A DNA stretch of 64,000 nucleotides from Sipunculus nudus (taxonomy: Eukaryota; Annelida; Sipuncula; Golfingiida; Sipunculidae). This document shows positions 25,676 to 34,640 of the stretch, one piece after another. The translations under genes were made by a program, and so were the position numbers. Each line of letters begins with the position of its first letter. The stretch's first letter is position 1. The stretch is from the NCBI GenBank assembly GCA_026874595.1, contig CM049312.1, positions 52,209,429 through 52,273,428 on the forward strand, written 5' to 3'. Under the pieces are notes generated by a model. That model was not told the DNA's origin, searched no databases, and saw only the letters and a program-made list of their open reading frames with translations.

Positions 25676-25784
25676 TTGTTTCGTCTCACTTTAACCACTC
25701 CTTGGTGTTTTGTACATTATAAATCACTATGCATATTTACAATACAATTCAACTCTAATAGGACGATAGTATGCCCTCCCGACG

Positions 25785-26190
25785 GCCTATTCTGTGCATA
25801 TTTACATTTGTTACACTGATACACTGAGTGTCTATTTACTTGTAATGTAGAAACCGCCTTGGTGGCCTGCTCAGTGCATACATTTACATTTGTTACACTG
25901 TATGTCAAGTTACTTGTAAGGTATACACCGTCTTGTCGACCTACTCAGTGCGTAGATTTACATTTGTTACACTGAATGTCAAGTTACTTGTAATGCAGAC
26001 ACCTTTTTGTCGGCCTGCTGTGTGCGTGAATTTACATTTGTTACACTGAATGTCAATTTACTAGTAATGCGGACACCGTCTTGTCGACCTACTCAGTGCG
26101 TAGATTTACATTTGTTACACTGAATGTAAATTTACCAGTAATGCGGACACCGTCTTGACGGCTGACTCTGTGCGTACAATGAAAGCTCTT
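25785..26190. repeat. 74-bp minisatellite
   Basis: The block TTTACATTTGTTACACTG recurs at 25801, 25883, 25957, 26031 and 26105; the last four are exactly 74 bp apart. Each unit also contains TACTTGTAATGC and a diverged GTCTTGTCGACCTACTCAGT segment. Confidence 0.9.
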
Positions 26191-26932
26191 ACACTTTATA
26201 CTTCACTTTGTACTGAACAGTAATGTATTGGTGTGGCACCCGATTATTTCCTGTTGTTTGTGCATGCACTTTTTCCCTGAACAGGGAAAAAACATAGATG
26301 TTGGGATCTTTTGCGTTGTTGAACACACTTCAGGTGACGCTGTGTTATGCACCAGACTGCATTATAACGTTAACATAACTTAAGTAATCATGTACATTGT
26401 GAATATGTTATATTATTGTTCTAGTGTTCTATATTTGTGAATGGTTAATAGTATCCCGAAGTATATATACTCTATGTGTAGTAATTATCATCCTATTCCA
26501 GATATATCTATTTTGCTAACTCTGGTACAATTCATCATGCAGAATATAATAAAGATGTAAATATGGTTGTTTGCTTATCTATTAAACTAGTTTGGTGTTA
26601 ATTACGCTATCATGTAATTGATATATAACTCATGGGTCACACTAACCATCAGAATGAGATGTATAAGACGACAAAGTTGGAGAATATAGGACTGACTACT
26701 TCTATGATGCCATCGAACATAGTATGTTTAAATATAATATAATTTTTAAAAAAAAATGGCCAAAATAACCAAAATGTCAAATATGTTCAAATTCAAGAAA
26801 CCAGTTGCCTTAAGCGATTTATAAATAAATTAATATCTGTTGTAAAAGTGAGGTAAGGATTTCACAGGCGGGTGGCTCTGAACAAAGGGAATAAACCTCC
26901 TAAAATATCTGGTGCATCCCCAAGCCATCAGA

Positions 26933-26957
26933 TGACGTCATTAGAGGGTATAAATAA
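26933..26957 (+). promoter_or_regulatory. CRE (TGACGTCA) plus TATA box core promoter
   Basis: A perfect palindromic cAMP-response element TGACGTCA (26933-26940) lies 8 bp upstream of the consensus TATA box TATAAATA (26949-26956). A start site about 30 bp downstream (~26980) would give a 5' UTR of about 35-40 nt before the ATG at 27017. The spacing is typical of an inducible CREB/ATF-responsive promoter. Inferred from motifs only. Confidence 0.6.
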
Positions 26958-27016
26958 GACTATTTGAGAGAGTCCTGTCCAGCGAAGATATCTGAAATAG
27001 AACAAAGCATTCAAGA

Positions 27017-27205
27017 ATGGTCTCTTGGCGAATTGAATCACGGAACAATGAACCTTTGATCATAACTTCAGATGCGATCTTCGCCCAGTTTCTAGCAATA
27101 GTCAGACGAAGGGCTGGTGTCTTTGATATAATCTACTACTTCTTCCTTCAGTCAGTCAACCAGGCTCCGCAGCCAGAACCAGAGCCTTGGTTGGAGCCAG
27201 GTTGA
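27017..27205 (+). CDS. Small intronless gene candidate, 62 aa, unknown function
   Basis: Not recognised. The ATG is the first after an in-frame TGA at 26993 and has a strong context (A at -3, G at +4). It lies about 60 bp below a consensus TATA box with an adjacent CRE, and an AATAAA signal follows 64 nt after the stop codon. The predicted transcript is thus only about 310 nt plus tail with no intron. The product has a basic/polar N-terminus, a central amphipathic or hydrophobic stretch (about residues 17-46, containing RRR), and a Pro/Glu-rich end (QPEPEPWLEPG). No signal peptide or known domain is apparent. The alignment of core promoter, start context and poly(A) signal is the reason to call it; a chance ORF of this length remains possible. 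Confidence 0.5.
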   Translation: MVSWRIESRNNEPLIITSDAIFAQFLAIVRRRAGVFDIIYYFFLQSVNQAPQPEPEPWLEPG

Positions 27206-27268
27206 TAACACCAGCGGAGAGACTATCGTCAGCTGAATTTCTTCAGTTTAGCTTTAAAATCGTTGTAA

Positions 27269-27274
27269 AATAAA
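27269..27274 (+). terminator. AATAAA poly(A) signal of the 62-aa gene
   Basis: Canonical hexamer 64 nt after the stop codon of the small ORF. Confidence 0.45.
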
Positions 27275-27676
27275 TGTTAGCCTAAAGAGTTCTGCACATT
27301 TGGAATCCTCAGAACATCCTGTATTAGATCTGCTATATAAAAATAAAATGTTCGTTTTTAGTTTGAAATGAAATTTTAAGCTGATTAGAGATATCTCACA
27401 CTTGGCAACAAGTGTAATATAAAATATAATATAATTTTAAAAAACATGTACATGCAATTATTTCCAGGCTTTTTTGTACATTTTTCATATATCCTTCTTC
27501 AATTTTGAATTTAAAATATGTTGGATGATTTATCAAATTAAAGCCTGTCATTGTTGATATAGTCGTCAAGATATTTGAATGTTATTACATTTTTAAACAG
27601 CCCCCCCCCCCCAAAAAAAAAAGAAAAACCGACCATCTTAACATCAGAGATAGAAAAACCTTTTGGTTTAAATATA

Positions 27677-27682
27677 TTTATT
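27677..27682 (-). terminator. AATAAA poly(A) signal of the two-exon minus gene
   Basis: Minus-strand AATAAA (TTTATT on the plus strand), about 93 nt past the stop codon of the gene at 27775-28407. Confidence 0.4.
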
Positions 27683-27774
27683 CAACTTGGAATAAGAAAT
27701 ATAAGTTTTCGAATTAATAATCAAAACCGGTGAGTACTTTTTGTGCAGATGAGCAGAAAACAGTAAAATTATTT

Positions 27775-28407
27775 TTAAAAAAAAGCAACGTAAAGCGAGC
27801 AGTCTAAGAAGTCTTGAACAACAGTTCCATCAGCGAGTTCACATTCACATGCTGGCATATCCGTGAGGTTGACCTTCAACAGAATAATGTTTAGACGACT
27901 GCAGGCAGTGCGTAAGGTTATATTAGCTTTGTTTGCAGTCATACCGGAAAATGGTTCCATTAGATAAGGACCCAAATCGGTTATAATTTTGTAGAAAGTA
28001 TTGGCGATTATTACTTTCCTGCGGACAGACAATGTAGGCCAACCAAACTCGTTTAATAGTTGTGTTGCAACATTGCACAGTAGCATGCCTATGCGCTGAA
28101 CACTTTTCAGATTATTGGCCTGGATACAAAACAATTGTTAAATAATAGGACCCCGCGTACTCTAAGACAGATATTACCATTGATTTATAAAGCCTATCAG
28201 GAACATTTTTTATTATTTTTAGAATTTTAGGAGTATACTTACTTGTCTTGATGCTTTTGTACAAAGATGACGAATATGGTCACCCGAAATCAAGTCTTGT
28301 GAAAACATAAGCTGTGGTGCCTCCGCTACAAAGGCCACAATTTGGCACTGTGGGTGGCGACAGCTCTCGGGCAACCCTGACCGTAGGCGCCATCTGCTGA
28401 TAAGCAT
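27775..28407 (-). CDS. Two-exon gene candidate, 169 aa, unknown function
   Basis: Not recognised. Exon 1 (28407-28243, 55 codons) ends at the consensus donor GTAAGT; exon 2 (28119-27775, 114 codons plus stop) begins after a pyrimidine-rich acceptor ending TATCCAG. The 123-nt intron is phase 0 and both sides are open in the same frame. The product has a basic N-terminus (MLISRWRLRSG), the pair CRHPQC at about 16-21, then a mostly helical-looking region rich in Leu, Asn and Thr, and a Cys cluster (CECE) near the end. No signal peptide, membrane span or known domain is evident. The ATG context is weak (C at -3), and TATAG just upstream could be an acceptor, so an additional 5' exon is possible. 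A minus-strand AATAAA follows the stop. Confidence 0.45.
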
Positions 28408-28494
28408 ATGAACTATATTGACACCTTGGTCACATGATGCATGTACATACGTTTATATATGTTATATGAACGTATGATTATGCCAGTATCCACT

Positions 28495-28534
28495 CCCCCC
28501 CCCCCCCACCCGCAAGATTCTGGATCCACCCCTG
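28495..28534. repeat. Terminal fragment of the CGGATCC MITE family
   Basis: A C-run followed by CTGGATCCACCCCTG matches the right terminus of the elements at 22020 and 28803. The rest of the element is missing. Confidence 0.5.
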
Positions 28535-28802
28535 TCTAAATGTTTTCCTATATCTACGTAATACAAGATGAACACCGGGCATCCGGGACACTATCATCTA
28601 GCCATGTTTCAGAGACACAAAGAATTCGATATTTTCTGTGATAGGTTGGCACATCTTTTGATTGTGTTCATTCAGTGAATCAATTTTTTGCGGTCCCGGA
28701 TTTGGATGGACAACTAAGCTTACTAAGTTATACAGTTCGATGGGATGTCCTTACTTAATATGTTTGCATTAAATTGCTTGCACATTCCAAAGCATGTATT
28801 AA

Positions 28803-28989
28803 AGGGGGTTGGGACCCCCCCCCCCTTTTTTTTTTCATCCGCTGCAAGCTTTTTAAGGGTTTTAGACAAAATTTTGCGGCCTGGACCCCCCCTCCCTTTT
28901 CCGCACCTGTTGATCTTTTTTAGGTTTTTCATTAGTCCTCCTTGGTTAGACCCCCCCCCCCCCTTTCCTTAATCTTGGATCCGCCCCTG
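28803..28989. mobile_element. Left-truncated copy of the 22020 MITE family
   Basis: It shares the same order of landmarks as the 22020 element: C-run, CTTTTTAAGGG, TTTCATTAGTCC and the right terminus TTGGATCCGCCCCTG. The left CGGATCC end is absent, so the copy is 5'-truncated. ORFs here (28723-28972) translate homopolymers. Confidence 0.65.
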
Positions 28990-30324
28990 AGTCATTGTTT
29001 CACATACATCACTCTCAAAACTTAACAGGATAGATCTATGTTGAATGCCATCATCATCCTAACACAGTCTATTAATACTACCATGGCCGGATCTGTTACG
29101 AAATCCATGTGACCCTGGGTCAGGTACATGGATCTCCTGCATCTAGTGAGTCTTACAGGTTACAGTCAATTTTACCGCAATATAACTTAATATCAACATT
29201 AACCGACACTCCCCCGCGACAATAAATAATCACTAATGACACCATAGTTGCTTATATCAATAAAGCCCGTGTTGTCTCTCCAACTTTTACTAACTGTCAC
29301 TTGGTTGTCACAGCCAATCTATCCCATTACCACAGAATATATTCTAAATTATTCCAATGTTATTTCTTCTGTCCGCATAAATAGTATTCAACTTAAGTTT
29401 TTTATATAACTTTTAATATATTTAGAACATAAATCTTATACGACTCAATTATAGCCCAGTAAAGAATTTTAGAAATTTATTTGAACCTGCCATGGCTCCA
29501 AAATTAACGTGTAGCCGCCTGTGCACTTTCAAGCTTGAAACAAGGGAAATCATCTGTTCAGACCACCCGTTACGAACATCGGACACAAATGCAATCGCCC
29601 AGGCTATAAGGATGCAAATTAGAAAGTAAATTCATTCAAAATATATTCGGATATTATATGAAACCTTATTCCGATCCCTTGATGGACGCCGTATCGTAAT
29701 ATATGAAGTCGGGGGGGGGGGGGGGTTCCTTTTTTCGGGGTTATGGGCACAGGCGCTTGAATCCCTATTTGTAATAAAGTCTTCATATTACTAGTGTTCT
29801 TAAAAATACTACGACAGAATCAGTTCAAAGGAAACAATAATAAAACGGTCATACCATACTATCACATATTATGTGAGATTTTTCAAACGCGACACCACCA
29901 GTCAAACAGAGTGAGCGGGGAATCATAGTCATGTACTGCCATCTGGCGGAAATTATATAACTAATTCGGATTCCTTTTTTTTTTTTTTTGTTAAAAGCAT
30001 ACAGGCAATGATCCGAGCAATACAGTAATTCCAAACAGCAGTGTGCATTGATGGCGGAGTGTGATAACGGAAAGACTCCCTTTCTCATTATATATATATT
30101 TAGACTTCTATCTCGATATAGTAAATCACACAGCTATTCATCAATATCCCCAGCATATGAATAGGAAAAGTAATAATTAAACATAAAATAATCTATTTGC
30201 ATCAGAATAAAAAGAAGAAATCTGAAAAATTAAGATTAATTACGATTAAATAACGAAAGTAAGAGCTCACGGGGGGTGGGCGCTGATTTGTACGAAATAT
30301 CAGAAAAGTCAGAAATAAAACCTA
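28990..30324. other. AT-rich intergenic region
   Basis: No gene recognised. It contains a poly-G run near 29710 and the motif GAATCCCTATTTG near 29760. The minus ORF at 29849-30088 is short and runs through a poly-A tract. Confidence 0.5.
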
Positions 30325-31733
30325 CCGTTATGCAGGGTTGATAAAAATCATGATTTATTTAAATAGATCAAATAAATCGTATTTTTTTTATTAAATCAGG
30401 ATTATTTGATTTAACTCGATTTGTATGATTTTTTAGACTGACTCAAATGTTTCCATTTAATTTAGGTTTAAAGTTGAATCAGGTATTTAAACTGTATAAT
30501 GCTGATATGCAAAAAATGAATCAGTATATATGGGATTTTTTTTAATTTACAAAATGCGCAATCAGCATATACATACACATCATATTCTTAATTTCAAGCT
30601 AACCCATATTACCTTTTCTCTCCTCCTGGCTTACAAAGTTAATGAATCAAATTTGAATTAATTTATTTATAACACATCCACAAATTCTTAGATGAATATC
30701 AATATATAGAAAAACCAAACATTATCAGTTTTTAAACAGAGTCTGGGACCAAAATATAAGCGAATTAACTTGTAATGTACCGGTGTAGACAACATATTGG
30801 AATATTTATCAACTAGGAATTGTGGAAGAGCAACAATGAGCAACATTATTAAGTACTTGGTGCTCATTCCCCATCAACGTATCCCCCCCCCCCGAAGAAA
30901 GAAAATTAATCCATGAAAAATATTAGCCATACTCTGTAGAACAATAACCTTAAATTCTGATGTGGCCTAAAACTCAACTAATTAAGCTTCTACCAGTGCA
31001 CGTTTTGTTTATGAAGTTGTTTTTATAATTTTCTCAGCTTTTCTGTATCTAACCTCTCACTAAATTTTGAGTGTGAATGAATCAAAATGTGGAGCATATA
31101 CCCATTCCACACAATAACTGGAAGCTACAGTATCCATCAACGTTTTTACAGAATTATACTGGCAAATTGTAAAACTCTGATTTAAATCAAAATAGATCTT
31201 TTTTTTAAACTGTAATTTAAATAATGATTTTGCTTAAACCCTGATCCAAAGGGACTGCATTGGTTTCTGCACTGTTGAAGCAACTGCTGCTATGCAAGTG
31301 TTTATAACGCATACTGAAATGGTTACCCAGGTGGCTTCAGAGGGTTGTGTAACCTGTCCTCTGTCGGTCGGTCTTTTTACCGAGCGCTACCGAGCGTACC
31401 GAGCGCTAGCGCTCGGTAGACTTTTTACCGAGCGATACCCTGGATTCACACTAGGCATCGCTCTGACCAGCGTGGACTACCGAGCGCTCGGACTTTTTAC
31501 CGAGCGCTACCCTGCCCTAACAACGGGCAGTGTTTTTACATACTCGAGACTACCGAGCGTTAGGGAGTTTTTACCGAGCGCTACCATCGCGCACATGACA
31601 ACGATAAACATACATATAAATTCGACATATATAAGTGTAAATACATTTATTCATATATCACTAGGCCTATATAAATATAATATATAATTTAAAATTATAT
31701 ATTTACATGTATCAGAATATATTTATATACATA

Positions 31734-31737
<4 letters not shown>

Positions 31738-31782
<45 letters not shown>

Positions 31783-32095
31783 AAGAGACAGAGTAAAGAA
31801 ATAAAGAAAGAGACAGCGCTATACCATATATAATATTTATCCGATACAGGCTATAAAGCAGAGACAAAAAGAATGAAAGAGAGAAAGAAAGAGAGACAGA
31901 GAGAGAGAGAAGAACCTGAATTAGAGGGAAAGGTAATAAAGACCTATACTATATATAATATTTATCCGATTTATGTAGGAGAGAGAAAGAAAGAAAGAGA
32001 AAAAGAGAGAGATAAAGAAAGAAAGGGAGAGAGAAAGAAAGAAAGAGAGACAGTAAGAGAAAGAGAGAGAAAAAGAGAGAAGAACCGGAATAAGA
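31738..32095. repeat. (GA)n and GAAA-rich purine tracts
   Basis: A pure (GA) run at 31738-31779 is followed by imperfect GAAAGA/GAGA purine-rich sequence to about 32095, in the core of the foldback element. The Lys/Arg/Glu-rich ORF at 31873-32130 is a product of this composition. Confidence 0.9.
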
Positions 32096-32218
32096 GGGAA
32101 TGTAATCAAAAATACATATATATTAAATGAGGGTATGATATATATTATAAAAATTAATATACGATTTACTGCTGATATATAGATTACATATATAATATTT
32201 TATATAGCATGATATATA

Positions 32219-33353
32219 TGAAAGAAATAACAACTCGGTCCGTTTGAATCTACTATTCTTAATTAATCTATTTATTGTAAAAGGAAGGAAAAAGGCTGAC
32301 CACCTCTTTTACAGCATACCGGTGGTGCACATCTGAAAAATGTAATTAATTCCATTGATACCTTGACACAAAACAACTACATGCACCCTGGAATAACTAG
32401 TCATTAAAAACACATTTACATGAATAATAAAGCTACTACATTTATCTTGAAATGCCTGTTGGCGTAATGATAAAATATACTGAAGGAATAATCTTACAAT
32501 TATAACAATGATATGCAAGTGAAATAATGAAAAAGCAGCTACAAATACACCATAAGACATTCCCTGGTAACTACACGTTCTTAGATACATTAATGAAGCA
32601 CAGAGAAAACAATAACACTGGGGACTGTCCACCCACGGTAAAACCAGATGCTGTTGGCATACAGTAACCACCAGCCGACACTACAGCACCCCACTTGCGT
32701 CTGACCCGGCCTGACCCCTAGCCCGAGTTTACCCCAGAGCCAATATACCAGGTTTGACTCGCCCAGTGTCTGCCCATATATACTATACATAAGGAAACCT
32801 TGTGAATGCTTATCACGCTTTGTGACAAAAGCTAGCCCGCTCCAACTCAGTTTTTGTAGGCAATACATAGATATGATTAATACCAAATATAATATACAAA
32901 ATATGATATAAAAAAAAATAAAAGAAACACAACTACCTAAACAGACTGGTTAAATAATATGACCATGCGGCTACCTGCATGCTTTTATTATATAAGGGGC
33001 TGTGGAATAAGTGTCTGACAATTAACCTTACTTTCATGAAATCCCAGTTTAAACTAATAATAAAATAACATTTATGATAAAATATGACCTACCAGTGCTC
33101 CAGTATGTAACAAAACCTTGATAGTTTGGCTCGCTTATGACAGACGGTTGGTCATGGCGCTCGATCTTAATGCTTGTAACAGAATGGCCAGCTACTGTAG
33201 TAGTCGCTGGCCTTGAAACATGATACATGTTGACACGTCAGCTGGCTGCTATCAAGCCCCTGGACCATATATGATAGCTGATACAATATGAAGTATAAAC
33301 AAACCTACAGAGTACATCAAGTTAATGTTGCTGTGTATTTTGACTTTGTTTCA
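32219..33353 (-). repeat. 3' LTR
   Basis: Begins TGAAAGAAATAAC and ends TTTGTTTCA on the plus strand; matched almost base for base by 38391-39526. As the element is on the minus strand this is the downstream LTR. ORFs inside it (32309-32671, 32590-32886) recur identically in the other LTR and have no coding signature. A minus-strand AATAAA (32268-32273) could serve as the poly(A) signal. Confidence 0.95.
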
Positions 33354-33367
33354 TCTTCCCCCCTTTT
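33354..33367 (-). other. Polypurine tract
   Basis: The minus-strand purine run AAAAGGGGGGAAGA directly abuts the 3' LTR. It is the expected primer for plus-strand DNA synthesis during reverse transcription. Confidence 0.85.
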
Positions 33368-33541
33368 AATCAGGCAGCTCCGTCTGCCTAAAAGCCCTCA
33401 ATAACTAAATTCATTATGAAATAAATAGAAACAAAATGCAAATATTATAGATCAACTTTTGCTATACCTAAAGACATTGATAGGAGAACAAAAAAAAAAA
33501 AAAAGTTATGTTAACACATTAAACAGAGTCACATTGCCATA

Positions 33542-34573
33542 TCAATCAGGAAGAACTCGCAGTTCTGTGCGGTTCACGGTCTTCTCTTGTCCGACTCCAT
33601 CTTGCCTCTTTATCTTATACGCCGCACCATTATATGGCTGCTCTAGGATTATGTACGGCTCTGACTCCCACATGTCCTGTATTTTATTTCTTCCTAAGCC
33701 ATGCTTTCGTAACAGAACCCGGGTGCCAGTGGCTAGAATGGTTGCGTCAGCATTACGATCATACCTGGCTTTTCTCTGTCTTGCATTCTCTGCTGCATTT
33801 TCACTGGCACGTTCCATAGCATCATTTATTCTCTCATAATGATTGGCTTCCAAAGCATCGATGTTCCGATTTCGTAACTGAGTGTTCATCACGTGGCTTC
33901 CTAACAAATGATCGATTGGAAGTGACGGTTCGCGCCCAAAGAACAAGAAATGGGGTGAGTAACCTGTCGCAGAATGTGGTGTTGCATTATATGCAAACAG
34001 CAGCTCAGGTAAAAACTCTGGCCATCGATACTTCTTCTCCTCTGGCAAGGTGCGTAATAAATCATGCATCGTGCTGTTAAACCGCTCAACTTGGCCGTTT
34101 CCTTGTGGATGAAATGGCGTAGTGTGTGATCTGTCGATGTCATAAATTTTACACAGTTCGGCGATAATATGGCTTTCAAAGTTCCGCCCCTGGTCACTGT
34201 GAATCCGGCGTGGTATTCCATAGCGGAGAAACCATTCTCGGACTAATGTTTTTGCCACTGTGCGTGCGCGCTGATCTTTGGTGGGGACAGCGATGGTAAA
34301 TTTACTAAATACATCAGACATTACTAGCACATTTTCGTATCCGCCGAGCCCTTGTTCTAGCAAGGTGTAATCTATTGCCACCACATCAAGTGGTCGGTTT
34401 GCTCGAAGGTGTTGCATCGGTGCGGTTACACACTTACCTCTTTTTGACACAATGCACCTTGTACATTGTGCACAATGTCTTTCCACATCTTTCCTCAATG
34501 TTGGCCAGTATGCACGCATTTGAATTAGGGAAGCAGTACGTTCGATACCCTGGTGTCCCATGTCATCGTGCAT
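33542..34573 (-). CDS. pol: Retrotransposon integrase
   Basis: The region from the integrase zinc finger to the end of pol, about 343 residues from the first Met; the frame is also open a little upstream, to near 34690. It has a His2-Cys2 zinc finger (His2, His7, Cys34, Cys37) and the catalytic DDE triad Asp68, Asp127, Glu163 with the canonical 35-residue spacing between the last two. The motif HPQGNGQVERFN surrounds the Glu, and the C-terminus has an SH3-like end with PYNGAAYKIKR. It would insert the element's cDNA into host DNA. It is out of frame with the preceding protease-RT ORF by one nucleotide. Confidence 0.95.
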   Translation of the reverse strand: MHDDMGHQGIERTASLIQMRAYWPTLRKDVERHCAQCTRCIVSKRGKCVTAPMQHLRANRPLDVVAIDYTLLEQGLGGYENVLVMSDVFSKFTIAVPTKDQRARTVAKTLVREWFLRYGIPRRIHSDQGRNFESHIIAELCKIYDIDRSHTTPFHPQGNGQVERFNSTMHDLLRTLPEEKKYRWPEFLPELLFAYNATPHSATGYSPHFLFFGREPSLPIDHLLGSHVMNTQLRNRNIDALEANHYERINDAMERASENAAENARQRKARYDRNADATILATGTRVLLRKHGLGRNKIQDMWESEPYIILEQPYNGAAYKIKRQDGVGQEKTVNRTELRVLPD

Positions 34574-34640
34574 TGCATTCAGAACTTGCTGTTTTAAGTT
34601 TTGTGGAAGGAGTAGTTGCTCATAATCCCGTCCTTGTAGT

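Noticed and set aside
31292-31687. 131-codon ORF with TERYPAL-type repeats
   Set aside because: It is a translation of the foldback arm modules and recurs in the inverse orientation at the other arms.
32309-32886. Minus-strand ORFs of 98-120 codons duplicated at 38481-39103
   Set aside because: They lie inside the LTRs and are duplicated only because the LTRs are; no envelope or other protein signature.
33459-33839. Plus-strand 126-codon ORF
   Set aside because: Antisense to the integrase gene, whose DD35E identity is certain.
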